From: Prochilodus magdalenae
Taxonomy: Eukaryota; Chordata; Actinopteri; Characiformes; Prochilodontidae
NCBI GenBank assembly: GCA_024036415.1
Contig: JAMWET010003560.1
Coordinates: forward strand, 264,001-328,000
DNA: 64,000 bases
Direction of reading: 5' to 3'
Shown: positions 1-12,754 of the stretch, in pieces
Layout: the number at the start of each line of letters is the position of its first letter
Position numbering within the stretch: the stretch's first letter is position 1
Program-made: the position numbers and the translations under genes
The notes under the pieces: model-generated
The model's database searches: none
What the model was told of the DNA's origin: nothing
What the model saw: the letters and a program-made list of their open reading frames with translations, nothing else

Positions 1-384
1 CTCATATAACAGATCTTTACAGTAGGCTTCTAATAGAAGTCATTAACCTGAACTGTTTCTTCACTGATATGCACTAATAACAATAGTCTCTGGTTTTAGT
101 ATTAACACTGACTGGTTTCCTTAGATGTATGTCTCACTGTTCCACTGATAGGCCTCCCTCAGATGTCATTGGTTAGCATAGTAACAATCAGGTTACTGGT
201 TGGTGACAGACTGGGTGTATTTTCCCTTTAATCTATACTGAAGAATCTGTTCACGTTGCTTTTCTCTGGGGACCCACCTGAAGAGTATGGGTTCCCCTTC
301 CGAGTTTTGGTTACTTCCTCTTGCTCTGAGGTAATTCAGCCTTGCCTGTCACCTTGCTCACTGGCGCTTTGAGTCGGGTTCTCT

Positions 385-436
385 GTGAAGCCGCTTTGTG
401 ACAGCATCTGTTGTAAAAAGTGCTGTATAAATAAAC
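385..436 (+). repeat. Retroposon 3'-tail-like fragment
   Basis: The stretch has a GCTTTGTGACA start, a TTGTAAAAAGTGCTGTATAAA core and ends in AATAAA. This matches my memory of a conserved 3' tail found on many fish LINE and SINE copies. No body of the element is recognisable upstream. The assignment rests on motif recognition only. Confidence 0.5.
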
Positions 437-601
437 AAGGACCTGATTTAAAGAGGTGCAAATTACCGGCAATCGACCAACACTTGTGCTGGTGGGGGTG
501 ACCAAATTAGTGGATTATCCACTTTGAATGTCTATGCAAATGAGAACAAGAGCAACTTACAGGTTCAGTTATCATATGACTACGTGATATAAACCTGTTT
601 G

Positions 602-602
<1 letters not shown>

Positions 603-650
<48 letters not shown>
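603..650. repeat. (CA)24 microsatellite
   Basis: This is an uninterrupted CA dinucleotide tract of 24 units. A minus-strand open frame across it reads as a Cys-Val run and is a repeat artefact, not a gene. Confidence 0.98.
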
Positions 651-653
<3 letters not shown>

Positions 654-1756
654 CTGTTTGTACCAAGTAGAAGAAATAAAAAAACTTTAATGCTCTTTAT
701 TTTAACAAAATAACTAAATAATCTATAGATACAGTCTGTCTGTATTTTACTGGAGTACAACTGACTAAATGTAACTAACTACTGTTTCTGACCAACATTA
801 GGACACACCATAGGTATTAATGAACCTGTTAATAATCCCATATCACAAATCATATTAAATCCGGTCTCCTGGTCAGGAGAGACTACTGGTTGTTACGCTG
901 CTTATGACCAGTTGGTGGTTGATTATAATAATCTCCTCTTAGTATTCTGCTTTATGAGAGGCACATTTCCCCTTTATACCAGCCCACAGGTATGATCCTG
1001 TCTGAGTTCCAGCACTGAAATACAATATTTAACATGTTTCTTGTATGTAATTACATTTTTTAATACCATTACAATCCAGCGTCTGTATTTAGTACAGTGA
1101 GAAGAAATGCCACTTAAGTTATTGTGCCCGGAGTCTATGAGTTATATTATGATTGAACATGATCTTATGATGAACTACTACAAATCTCATGGTACCCAGT
1201 TTATTACATGTTTAGATTTAGCCATATTTTAGTCTGACAAATTAAAACTGCTAAAATTATTTGCAATATTTAGTGTTTGTTTTTCAAATGCTTAGTACAG
1301 TGTTAAAAGAAGAGGTTATGTGTCACTGTGGTAAACATGAACCTGTCTCAGTTTCTTAAAAATGGTCACATATTTTTCCAAACACAATAAGGTGTCAGTT
1401 TAAGCATCCAACGTTGATTCATTTTCTTATTTCTCATTTACTTTGTTTTTCCATTTTGCACAGCACCTCAACCTTTTTTCGGAAATGTGGGCCTTCATTG
1501 ACTTCTGTTTCATTTAATACATGTTCTCCTTATTCAGCAGCAGCGTAGTTTAACCAAAAGAGAATCTTCCAGAGAATAAGAACAAGCTGAATTCTAATGG
1601 TTGCATGTGGGACACTTGGAGAAAGGGGTGGGGGTCTCTTTGTTTAAGTGATTGTAGGGGTGTTCGTGTGTGATGGTTGGGGGGTGTTTTAGGATTGCTA
1701 AGTGTGTTATGGGGGTGAGCTGAGGACCGAAGGAGGAGGGGGGTCCCCTTTCCCAG

Positions 1757-1939
1757 GCCTACACAAAGACTCGCACAACAGCAGCATTGTGTGGAGAGGA
1801 GCCCTGCGGCTTCTACACCAGCCAGTTTGTCTGGAGCGACACCTACGAGCAGAGGCCCAAAGACACATACAAGACCAACATGGGTTCAATGTCGTCTCAG
1901 CCTCAGTTTCTGCTCCCAGCTCAGAACCTGATGGGTTAG
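1757..1939 (+). CDS. Possible terminal coding exon of an unassigned gene
   Basis: A splice-acceptor-like sequence (pyrimidine-rich, ending TTTCCCAG) at 1747-1756 is followed by an open frame of 60 codons ending in TAG. The peptide contains CGEEPCGFYTSQFVW, then SDTYEQRPKDTYKTNMG, and ends PAQNLMG. The base composition is more GC-rich than the flanks and the amino-acid mix looks protein-like. It would be the 3' end of a gene running into the window from the left, tail to tail with ccne2. In human 8q22.1 that position is held by INTS8, but I could not match this peptide to INTS8 or any other family. It could be a chance open frame. No polyadenylation signal was placed. Confidence 0.33.
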   Translation, partial: AYTKTRTTAALCGEEPCGFYTSQFVWSDTYEQRPKDTYKTNMGSMSSQPQFLLPAQNLMG

Positions 1940-2034
1940 AGTTATTTTTCCGTTCAGTCTCCAACAACAGGCATGTGGAATGTCTGTAGTAGATAAGAGG
2001 TTAGTAGAGTAGCAGAAACCCATAAATACTTTAT

Positions 2035-2239
2035 CCTCCTGAGACCCAGACTTGCTTGGTGTGCAATTGTAATTTCTCCTAGCTATTTGTGATTAGTAGG
2101 ACCTAACAGGTATAAAAAAGTTGTTTTGGCAAAAAACAATGTCCTCATATGAGGTCAAAGGTCAACGTTTTAAAAAGTATCATGGTGCAGAGAAGCAGAA
2201 ATGTCATGTCCTCATATGAGGGTGCTGGGTCTCAGGAGG
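2035..2239. mobile_element. Short non-autonomous element with 15-bp perfect TIRs (MITE-like)
   Basis: The left end CCTCCTGAGACCCAG (2035-2049) is an exact inverted copy of the right end at 2225-2239. The 205-bp body has no open frame. It holds two copies of the palindrome CCTCATATGAGG, at 2143-2154 and 2210-2221. No clear target-site duplication is visible, so the superfamily is unknown. Confidence 0.75.
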
Positions 2240-2241
2240 TT

Positions 2242-3820
2242 CAATATGTTTCTATAACATATTGAACTGCAGTGGAAGGTCTCCGTACACTGAGCCTCTA
2301 TCAGCACAGGAAATGAACTCTCCATTCGTCTAATTTTCTTCCAATTCTTTTAATTTTGATGCACTTTTGGTCTAAAACCAGAGGTGTGACCATCCATAAA
2401 GCAACACAGACATTTGATCAAGTTACAATGAAACTGAACACAAAACTGAAGTAATGTAATAATACCGACTCCAAATTGATTTGAGTAGAAGGAATTGGAA
2501 ACTACAAATTTTAATTGACATATATATATATATATATATATCAACTAACTCATTAATGACCCTATCTGAGATTTCCTTTGGTCAATATGTTCTCTAAGCT
2601 AGTCTGAAGATGAATCCAGGAAAAGGTTCTACTATTTGCTGTTCAAAGTAAAACTATTTTTAAAAATTCCATCATTTCCCACTAGTAAGAATATGTCCTG
2701 TGGCATTCTCCCTCATCATTGTACTGTTGGGTTTAAATGGGTTAAAGTTCTATGCTACAGAACATGCTTAAAAGCAGAACCTTAACTTCATTCTGACTGG
2801 CTGAATTGCGAAAGAGCTGCGGGTGTTTGCAAAACACTGTTTTTATTTCTGGGCCGCAGCTTGAAAAGGTTCAGAACCTCAGTTTTGCATAAGGACAGTT
2901 GGGATTCATTTACAAGTTATTGTAAGGAACTCTCAATAGACCGTTTCACACTCTCCTGACAAAACCTGCCTTCACACTGCATTAGAAAAGCAGCTCCTCT
3001 GGTTCTCTTAATGTCTCCTGTGCTCTGCAGGAAGACGTGAGCAAAGACCACAACTCCACCAGCTTCTCTGATTAAACTCGAGTGTGAAGCTAACACTTCG
3101 TCCTCACAAGTGTAGTTTGTCACCCGAGACAGAAAAAAAAGGTTTGTTTTTTTGGTCGTCTGCTTTGTGACCTCATTCTAGCTCCATCCTGACAATCAGG
3201 TGGAGGCCATTCCACCACATGGATTTCATATTCAGTTTCTCCCGATTGCTTACAGACAGTGCAGAATAGCTGAAGCTCTGCTGTTATTTATTCATCGTGT
3301 TAGTGTAGCACAGTCCTGAACACATTTCCCTGTTTCTCTCTTATTGCAAACTGCTAATAAGCTTTTTGCAGAACACTAAACATGGCTCTCCACCTCTAAA
3401 AAAAAAAAATATATATATATATTTTAAAAAGATAGAGAAAGCATTTATCATTCCCATATATATAATAGATGATGCATACGATGCAAATAGGTTGGGACAG
3501 TCATGCGCATCTATTCACATATAAAGCACATATGCATGCATGCAGTAAAACTGCAAGCCAGCCTTCAGTCAATGAGCTTCAGAACAACTACTGATGCATG
3601 AACTAACCTGCAACTACAGGTAAAAAGAAGTGAGGAAGAAAAAGAGTGTAAGGACAGTAGGAGAGGAACAGTAGATGTCTCTGGTCTGTGTTGGGCCTTT
3701 GTGACTCTGTTGAAGTCTACAATCATAATCATCATCACCCTGTTGCACATTATAGAGTCAGGAACTGTCAAGACACTGAGTGCGTTTACATGCACTTCAT
3801 GATCATCATCAAAGAATAGT
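2242..3820. other. Intergenic DNA, no gene seen
   Basis: The stretch is AT-rich with short simple repeats (AT at 2520, A/AT at 3400-3425) and short open frames lacking splice context or recognisable protein motifs. Nothing supports a gene. Confidence 0.55.
2520..2541. repeat. (AT)n microsatellite
   Basis: An uninterrupted AT dinucleotide tract of 11 units. Confidence 0.95.
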
Positions 3821-3829
3821 TGCACAAAG

Positions 3830-4130
3830 AGCTGCACCCAGAAGGAATCAACCAACAGGAACTTTGGTGTGGAGGTTTAACATTGTGAGACTTCATCACT
3901 GTACCCGACTGACCCAACAGCCACAATTGTGGACATTCAGTGAGCAAGGATGCCCTCAGTGAGCCATCCTGTTAGTGCCAGTACCATTGGCAGACGGCCA
4001 AGACCATTGAAGTGACTGCCCTTAACACCAATGTCACCCAAGACTGCAATGGTAGCGTGATCGGCTGTCATGGCTCAGAATGGCGGAAAGTCATCCTCAG
4101 TGACGAGTCCCGCTTAGTGTTGGTGAAAGT
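3830..4130 (+). mobile_element. Decayed Tc1/mariner-like transposase fragment
   Basis: Near 4080-4120 the plus strand encodes WRKVILSDESRL, matching the W..V.FSDESRF block around the second catalytic acidic residue of Tc1 transposases. Upstream sequence back to about 3830 looks like the preceding region but is broken by stops and frameshifts. No terminal inverted repeats were found. The copy is inactive. Confidence 0.65.
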
Positions 4131-4870
4131 GTTCTTCAGACTGATGGGAAATGTGCTGTAGATTACTAGATATTTTTTTAAATGTTTTTATAGAGCACCA
4201 AAAAGGATGTTATTGTTATTGCTACAAGCCTGACATTAGCAGAACCACTTTAATTGCCATACAGAACATTTTTTTAAAATTAAAATATGCATAGTATGTG
4301 CATAACCCCACATTTCCATCACCTTTTTATGATGCAAGCAACCCCTTACTCAAGCTTGTTGGTTCTAGACAGAAAAATTTTCTTTTATTATTAGTCAGAA
4401 CAATGTCAGGCTCTGCAGAAGTACAGAAATAAAATAATTTGCATTTTCCCCACGAGTTTCATGAAAATGGCACAGCCCTCAAGATGACTGGTACTACTAC
4501 AGGAATGCATGGAATCTGTCAAACCTGTAAGTTTTTCTAACTTATAAAGCATTGGACACAGCCATGCAAACTGCCTACAAAGTGCAGGTTTCAGGTTCTA
4601 AGGATTTACATTAAAGTAAACAGTATAACCCCTAAAAACCTCTTACTGATTAACCAAAGCATGTTGATTTTTAACCGGTCAACATTTTATCACCAGTTCT
4701 ACCAAACCATTAATGTCATCGTTTCATATTTAATGGAGCCTTAATAATGTAGCCTTGTTCTACCAGGCATTCCGCCAAGACCTCTGTCCATACCGTAGGT
4801 GAGAAATTTGAACACTTAGATTTGGCAGAAGAGACCAAAACAAAAGGTAAAACCAAAGCACAAACTGTTT
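4131..4870. other. Intergenic DNA, no gene seen
   Basis: AT-rich sequence between the Tc1 remnant and the probable 3' end of ccne2. No coding, RNA or repeat structure was recognised. Confidence 0.5.
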
Positions 4871-4878
4871 ATCGCTCC

Positions 4879-4884
4879 TTTAAT
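4879..4884 (-). terminator. ccne2: Candidate ATTAAA polyadenylation signal of ccne2
   Basis: On the minus strand this reads ATTAAA, about 1.07 kb past the ccne2 stop codon. It would give a 3'UTR of about 1.1 kb. Other A-rich hexamers exist nearby, so the choice is weak. Confidence 0.3.
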
Positions 4885-5957
4885 ATAATTCACATTAGAA
4901 ATTTACATCGACGCAGTGAAAACATTTCAACACATTACCATATGTACACACATATCCTCTCCTGTACAGCTTTATAGGGTTAATTTTACAACGTCTTCTA
5001 GTTTACAGACACTGGATTTGGCTCCTAACTCTCTGGGGAGTAAAAGAAAGTGTGTAAAGCTATGCTACATACATACGGCTCAGTACGATACTGCATCTTG
5101 CAGTCATTTTAGATACAAATTCATAAATAAGCACGCATTCAATTAAATACTTGCCTTTGGCAATAAAATGAAAGGAAATTCATGGCAATAAGAAAATTAC
5201 ACTTAAAAACAGGAAAACAAAAGGTAACATCCAAAATCCTGCCATTTGAAATTCAGAGTGGGAAATGCAAGTCATTACGGAATGTGTTCCTATGAAATAA
5301 GAAACTGAACAACGCAGCACGACTTCTCTGCGTCAGCTTTAAGCACAGCAAGCAGCCTTCAGTAAATGACCACATGCGCGCTGCAGGACTTCTGCTTCAC
5401 AATAACCAGAGTTTAACAGCACCTTTGAATAGAGCAGCCATTGCAAACATACTTATATACACCTCTATTTTTAAATTATTAAAAAATAATACATTTCACA
5501 CATACATGTCTCTAACCATAAAGGAGCAGCATTAAACACTCCCACTGTGCTCTTGGTACATGTTTGACAAATAGAAGCCCTAAAAATGTCTATGTAGGAC
5601 TAAAATACCTGTAAACATTGCCTCGAGTCCTTAATGAAAGGCACGTCGGACTGCTATTTTGTGAGATCAAACGCACTCACTTTACCTGACTGCTGTTTTC
5701 TGTATCCTACAGCACCTCAGCTCAGCCTGTGTTGCTCTTCCCAAAAGTGACATACACTCTTGCAGGCTTTACGGAGCCAATTTAAGGCTTCTGCTGAAGG
5801 TTCTGCACATAAATTCATGTCTCCTTGGGGAACGAGACTGGCTGGGGCTTTCTTAAACCTGTAGTGTTGTCAGCAAGGCGACTGATGAGCTGTGACTGCC
5901 AGGTCATGCTGATCAGAGATGTGGACAGGCCAGCAGATGCTTGTTCTTTTAAGCCTC

Positions 5958-8900
5958 TTAGACGTTAGAGGGCTTTTCTGTGCTTTTGGGTGGAGTCAGC
6001 AGGCCTCCAACCGGCACTGGAGATAACCGGTCCAAGTTCTCCTGCTGCCGCTGATGAGCGTCGTTCTGGGAAAAGATAAATAAATAATTAATTAAACAAC
6101 AACAATAATAAGTAATCATTTGCTTCAAACATGTGATTGGTATTTGGAGAAATCTTTTTTATTTGGCACATCTGTGTTGCATAAATGAGGCAGGTCAGGG
6201 CATGGTGCATTTGAATGCTGCTGCTACCAAAATGTCACAGTATAATTAAGTGGGGCTCATTGTATTTCGGTAGTCAGTTGGATTTTATGTAGCTGTTCAT
6301 TTGTTTCATGGTATTTCAGTAGCATACTTTCATATAAGGGCTTACAATGACAGTTTGACCAATTAAGCCATAAACAAAAAATATGTGGCTGGTAGAAAGT
6401 CCTGGCAGTGTTCTAAAGTGCATTTTGCCCACATAATATGAATTTAAGCGTTTGACAAAAAGTAATTATAGTGATCTGCACTCCCATAATAATTATAATA
6501 ACACAATTCAGCTAAACACCAGCTCATGATCAAAGCGTGAATAACAAATGATCAAATGATAAAACCAGCACTCACCAACATGGCCAGATAGTCTGCATGT
6601 GTCTGGATGTTGTGCCGATCCTCTGCTGCCACCTTTTTGAAGTCCTTCAGCCTGGGTCTTCCACATTCACTAACTGTCCTCATGAAGGGGGTCATCCAGC
6701 GCACACAACTGGATATACTGTCCCAGGTCAGCCCTTAAACAAAATTACACAGGTAAGCATTTTCAGTGCACCTGGAGCCTTTATCTTTATTCAGCACAGT
6801 CCAGTCATTGAGATGAAACTTAGTAACAGTTTCAGCGATTACTATTTAGTATAACTGTAGTAGACATGTTGACAACATGATCACTAATCATAAACAAATA
6901 CTTCATAAAAAGGTAATGGTTACAGCGGTTAAGCTTTCCGCAAGTCTGTCTAGTGACCAGTAATGAACACGTGTACACATGCTTAACCAATGACCAGGAC
7001 ATGTACTTTGCACTGATGAACTGTTACATTCAGTGAAAAATCTAATTCATGGAATTTTCTCACTTGCCCCAGAAGTCAAATATTACGTTTGGTGTTATAA
7101 TGTTTGGTCATCAAAATCTTGCCTCTTTAGTTTAGCTATGTAGCAACAAGGCTAATGCTGTTGAAGAAAACACTAAAGGTCAACAGTCACCCATACTTTA
7201 ATTGTAAATGCCTTCCTAAAATCTCCCTCAACCTGGTGAAACCAAACCTTTCCAGTGCGGTCTTGCTGACCTGACGGTGTGGTTTTAGGCACAGCACGAC
7301 TTACTGTCAACTTTAAAAAAGAAATAACTCACCGCGTGGCTAAACACAGTAGGCGGCCATTTTAAGCAACCCCTCCATTTTAAAACATGTATTATCAGGT
7401 TTGAAAATTCTGTATTAAATAAATATTTCTAATATAAAACAACAGAAATTAAACATACTTTTTAGTACATAACCACATGACTTTGCATACACAAAGAGAA
7501 GGGAAGACTTAACATGCTACCTGTTGTCTAAAATGGCTGCCCACCACATTCAGCTACATGGTGCAGTGTTGTTCATTCTTATAGTTTAAAGTCAAGCTGT
7601 GCCTTTAACCACCCTGATAAATCAATATGTATATTTTAGGGTAATGTTTTAGGTGACACTTGACCTTTAGTGCAGAACCAAAGATGTACAATTTGGACAC
7701 CACACAGGTTTTGTCTGATCAACTACTGAAGCAAGTGGGAAAAGCTATTTTTCCCCTGAACCAATATTTTAACTTAAGACAGATAAATCTGCATGAACAA
7801 GAAGCTTACCTGATACTCTCTGCACGGTTTCAAAGGAGGTAAAGTGACAAAATGCAGCAGCAGCAAGAACGCCATACTGATAATCTAACGAGTTAATGTC
7901 CAGTATACAAAGATCCAGCAACTGTAAAGAAAAAAAAAATCATTTTACAACATTATTGTAAAAAGTGGCTACTATGCACATGTGATAACAAATATAATGA
8001 TGCATGCTTATTTATATACGCCATATTTATACAACGCTCACCTGGGTGATCTGAATGTAGGTTTCCTGAGAAAACTGAGGGACGAGGAAATTTGGGCTTT
8101 CTTTCAAGGAATCTACTTGAGCATAAAGTTTCAACCAAGAGATGACAGTTTCTGGACAAAGCTGCCAGTTGAGTGCCTTCAGCATAACAAGTTCCATTTC
8201 AAGGATTTCATCTTCATCACAGGCACCGTCCGTGACATAGGCAAACTCTTGAAGCTTTGGTGGATAGATTTCCTGAATTAAAAAAAGACAGGGCCAAGTT
8301 AGATATCATACTGTAACTACAAAACCCACTAGACATGCCTCTAGGATTGATTCATTACCTCCATTTTGGATGCAATAAACAATGAGGTAATGCCAATAAG
8401 CTGCAGCTGGTTCTTCCCGATGTCTTCCTGAGTCAGCATGAAGCGATCGAAAAAATCCTGAGCCAGATAAAAGGTCTCACGATGAAGTGTATACACTTCA
8501 CTCACCTGGACACATCGAAAAATGTAACAGGTTAGAAGCAGTTTGCAATCAGGTCATTTGCATACTTATATAGGCAGGTATCAGCCTAGAAGAAAGGTAG
8601 GCCCCTCACCTCTAAAAGCCAGTCAAGAAGAATAGCACGCATTTTGGGCTGCAGGCTGGGGTGCTGCTGTATGAAGCCTTTGTCGTGTACATATTTTAGC
8701 TCCTTGTTCAGCATCTTTATCCAAACATCATCCGAACTGGCCCAACTGTGGAGACAGGAAGCAACATGTATGCTTCTTAAAAAGAAACAACACAATATAC
8801 AGAGAAGCAAGCAGTCACAACAGGAATCTACCAAATCAACTCAAGAGCCTTGTGCAATTCCAACAGCAGAAAAATTCAATCCCACTGAATCCTACCTGAG

Positions 8901-10457
8901 GCAAGGCAGCGGTGAGGGCTTGATGAACAGATTCTTGAATCGGAAGTGTTTAAAACCAGATAAGTTACTTGTCTCATCCAACTCCTTGTGAGGAGTCTCA
9001 ACAAGGACGCAGGGGCTAACGTCACCTTCCACCCATCGATTCTACAAGAACACAGGAAGGACATGTTAACTCATATCATTGCTTTCACCCTAACCACTAG
9101 CAATGCACACTTGGACTCAGCTGACGTCCACAAAACACACTTCAGGTGATAGGACAATATGTTATTTTTATTTTGACTGATTTGATATAAATAACGTGAG
9201 TGCACTCACACAATATCAACAATATCTGAATGCAGCTGCTACACCTTTTTTTACGATGAGTTTTACATAATTATTATTATTTTTTAAATTACAGTATGTT
9301 CTCTTGCTTACAGTAGTGTAACATTAAACTGTGACCCCTGCATTATGATACATAATCTATTACAAGGTTATGGCCAACTAACAGCCCTATTTATGAAACA
9401 TCCGATTAACACAAATTATATTGCTAACTTTGGCTAATACAAAATATGGGCCCAGACAAAAAGAACTGTAGATTTACAAAAAGATAAAAACATGATCTGT
9501 GCAAAAAATAGTAATAAAAATATTAAACAATGGTGCTACATTACTTTTATAGTACAAGTATTTTTTTTATAGCTGACTGCATACAGAAAGCATATAAACA
9601 TCCAGTGTAACTACAAAGTAATAAGAAGTTGGTAAACTTCAACAAAATATCATTACATAATACATCACTGAAAGCCAATCAAGCACTGAGATATCTTTAG
9701 TTATATTGCCCATCATCTCTACACTCATATCAATCCATATACACATACACGTGCTCACGTTCACAAACATGTATATTACATATATACTATACATATATGC
9801 ACATGAAATGTAGGCCAGCTGAGTTCACCCCCCTCAGGCCAGCTCTTCTCCCGCCAGCTGAACAAAGCTGGATTTCGCGGGCTGAGTGGGAGGGGTTACA
9901 GCGACGCTGCTCGGTTTCTGCGTCATCACGCACAGACAATTAACCCACTGCCCCATTAATATCACTTTCACATAACTTTACACTCATACTTAAACAGTAT
10001 GTGTATCACAGACGTCGATATTTCAACTGCAGATTCACTTAACAATATCAAGATATGTGAGGACAAAAAAAAAAACTCACTCACCTGAATTTCATAACTT
10101 TGTTTCTTGGCTGTTCCTGCCATTTTTTTCCTGCATGGCTGAAATGAGAGTAACAGGGTTAGTTATAATTTAACAAGCCTTACTGAGTTATGTGTTAAGT
10201 GCACATTTTATTTATTAAGAGCATTTATTAAGAGTTTTTGGTAATCAAGCCATTTACCTCAGCTTTTCTTTTCCTTGGACATTTGATGCTCTGGTCTGGT
10301 GCGTTTTCATCCCTTTCTTGAAGTGTGTTACGACAGCTGTGTAAAAGAAAAGAATGTTCGTAAAATTTCAGCTAAAATAAGCCGCCTTACAAGTAAGCTT
10401 AGTTAGCTGCACGGTTTAACCGGACTGTTTTAGCGCTTCTCACCTGCGTCTTGACAT
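5958..10457 (-). CDS. ccne2: Cyclin E2 (10 coding exons, 394 aa)
   Basis: Regulatory subunit of CDK2 that drives the G1/S transition in the nucleus. Coding exons, 5' to 3' on the minus strand: 10457-10444, 10336-10258, 10138-10085, 9041-8896, 8745-8610, 8505-8359, 8272-8042, 7921-7810, 6733-6576, 6065-5958. All introns are GT-AG and the frame closes at 394 codons plus TAA (human CCNE2 is about 404). The N-terminus begins MSRRSC like E2 and is followed by a basic CPRKRKAE nuclear-localisation-like stretch. The cyclin box holds the MRAIL hydrophobic patch (residues 133-137), [15 protein letters not shown] and [12 protein letters not shown]. The C-terminus has LTPPKS at 382-387, the Thr-Pro-Pro-x-Ser phosphodegron read by Fbw7. 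It is an E2 rather than E1 paralogue by its start and tail. A 5'UTR intron precedes the ATG exon (acceptor at 10488). Confidence 0.97.
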
Positions 10458-10487
10458 TTTTCCAGTTGCAAATACTGACTCAAAGTC
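10444..10487 (-). other. ccne2: ccne2 exon carrying the start codon
   Basis: A minus-strand acceptor (TTTTCAG, AG at 10488-10489) opens a 44-nt exon with 30 nt of 5'UTR, the ATG at 10457-10455 and only 14 coding nt before the donor GTGAG. The very short coding part is easy for gene finders to miss. Confidence 0.85.
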
Positions 10488-10840
10488 CTGAAAATGAAGT
10501 AACATTAAGGTCAGTTTGACGTTTGTTCCTCGCCACAAAATATATTTTTAAACATTTTACTTAACATGAGCAAAAAAACAAGCACAGCAAAAACAAAACA
10601 AACCATTTCAAAGCTGGCTAAAGAGCTACTAGCTAGCTAGGTGGACGGATTAAACATGACTAGCCTGGTCTGGTTGTTTAAATACCACCATTAAAAATGT
10701 CCTAAATTAAACAAAAACACAGAATTTACAAAATAGCAGATATGTTAGCTAATCATCTTCATAATGCAGCTATTATCATGTAGTTAAACGGTTATTATAC
10801 CGGAGTTTTCTTTAAGCGAGCGAGTTTGTGAAAGTGCAGT

Positions 10841-11460
10841 CCCCGCCAATTTATCTGAAGCGGGAGGACTGGAGGCAACCCGCCTCAAACACAAAGCCAA
10901 CAAAAGAGTCCTTACCTGCTAACCTAAGCTCCCCACGGACAACACATTAACCTCGTAAAGTCAGGACAACTTTAACCATTAAAAAAAACAACTTATCTTA
11001 TTTAACCCCCTTATTTTCTCTTCTCTTTCCCGCAGTGAGAGTTTGGCTAACGAGCTAGCCATCTACCCAAAATGTACTGCCACGTACCTGACTGACGAGT
11101 CCGCTAACCGACTAACTTGTAAAAAAAACGAAATCCTCTCTTAATCTGACCCGAATTTGATCAATAAAACCCCCAAACAGAAACATGTTCGCCGCCAAAA
11201 GCTAGCAACAGCTGCAGAACTGGCTGACCTACCAACTAGCTAACCTACCCAGAGTTCCCCAAATCGCCTCGCTAACCGTAAAAAAACAGAAATAATAACA
11301 GAGGTACAAACAACTAGTTTCCTAAATCCTGATCGCCAATCTCCAACTATTAAAGTATAAAAATCAGCTAAATCCTGGAGACGGTGCAGCTACTCACCAG
11401 CTGTAGGAATGAATGAACAGACATCAGCTGGCGCCGGCGCCAACCTTTATAAAGCAGGAG
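10841..11460 (-). promoter_or_regulatory. ccne2: ccne2 promoter region with TATA box and E2F-like sites
   Basis: On the minus strand a TATAAA box lies at 11451-11446, followed by TTGGCGCCGGCGCC (11443-11430). A donor (CAGCTG|GTGAG) at 11398 suggests a very short first exon. E2F-like motifs also occur at 11200-11191 (TTTTGGCGGC), at 11026-11033 (TTTCCCGC, plus strand) and at 10850-10841 (ATTGGCGGGG). A second donor at 10916 (GCAG|GTAAG) suggests an alternative first exon. CCNE2 is a well-known E2F target, which fits. Transcription starts are inferred, not seen. Confidence 0.65.
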
Positions 11461-12754
11461 GAGTGGACATTGACACAGCGCATGCGCCGTGGTCCCCGGT
11501 GACCGTAGAGCCGCGACAAATTCAAAATACATCCCCGCCGTACTTTAAACCTCAAAATAATCATATTAATAAGACTGTGCGAGGCATACAGCGGTCAGTG
11601 TAAGGTAGTTTCACTGTTATCTGACAGTATTTTTTGACAGATCGAGCCTGGAGTCCCCCTCGCCGCTGTGTGAGTGCAGGAAGACTTTGTTTGGTGAACT
11701 ATTTAAAAAAGAGCGCTTTCCTGATTTCCCGGTCAAACCGAGTCGGCGCCCAAGGACCAAACACACCAAGTCCGGGCACTTCCGTCACATAAAAGTCGAT
11801 TTTTAATGTATTTTAAACCTTTTTTCGGAGGTCCACTTACATTTCCTGGTATGAGAGCGGGCTGGAGGAGGAGCCTCAGGCTCTCTCTGGCCAATGAGAG
11901 CCGAGCAGACAGAGACAACGTGCTCCAGCTCGAGACATGTAAACAAACCAGCAGGAGAGGCCTGTCAAACACAGGGCACAGCAAAACAGAGCAGCACAAA
12001 GTCGATGGTCTGGGTGGATATCGTTTTTTTTTCTCAAGATTGATTTTAATTTGATCCAGGACACGTTTCCGGTAGAGACGGAGTGAGCGTGTTTAAGTTA
12101 GCAGCGGAGCGGACTGAAGGGGGTCACACAGCACCGCTAACCACCAGCACCGTCAAACATCTGCACTGCACTGATCATGATACTGTGCTGTGTGTCCATA
12201 TTCGGGTTTTCAGTGATGAAGTTAATAAGTTAGTAGTCAAAAAGTTAATGAGGCCGTATTTCCTGAGATGTCTTACAAACCGGATATAGGTGGTTTTGAT
12301 TGGACTATTATGTAATAAAAATGGAAACCTTACACACATCAGCCAGAGAGGAACTGTCTTAAAAGACTATTTATTCGCTTTTGCATTTCAAATCAACCGG
12401 AAGTGTCAAGTAAATTACAAACATTCCAGGACACCCTCAGATCTCTGCCTCACCGAACAGGAGCTTTTAACTCAGATAACTACATTTAAACGGGAACTTC
12501 AGCAATGTGTTTCGAGATTTCTGCTTAGTTAATAGTTCAGATGTAAATAAAGTAATGCAGATTGGTTTGGTGGGAAATGCTGTTTTACAAAAAGCTACTG
12601 ACAAGAAAACATTGATAGACTTGGTTATTGCAAGATTACATTTTGCGATTCCGAACCAATTCATTTTGAATTTTAATTAATAGTTTTATATGCAAAGATA
12701 CAGGGTAGACAGCGGTTAATTTTGTGTCTGTTAAATAAATAGCAGTGTTGTAAT

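Larger units (their letters stand above)
1..1756. other. Non-coding DNA at the window edge
   Basis: Apart from the retroposon tail and CA repeat listed separately, I see no coding exon with splice signals. If the putative terminal exon at 1757 is real, this stretch is the last intron of a plus-strand gene that starts outside the window. Confidence 0.5.

Noticed and set aside
572..760. Minus-strand open frame with a Cys-Val run
   Set aside because: It is a translation of the CA microsatellite with no splice or start support.
11733..12064. Open frames on both strands in the CpG-rich sequence behind the ccne2 promoter
   Set aside because: GC-rich DNA lacks stops by chance; no acceptor/donor chain or known motif supports a gene.
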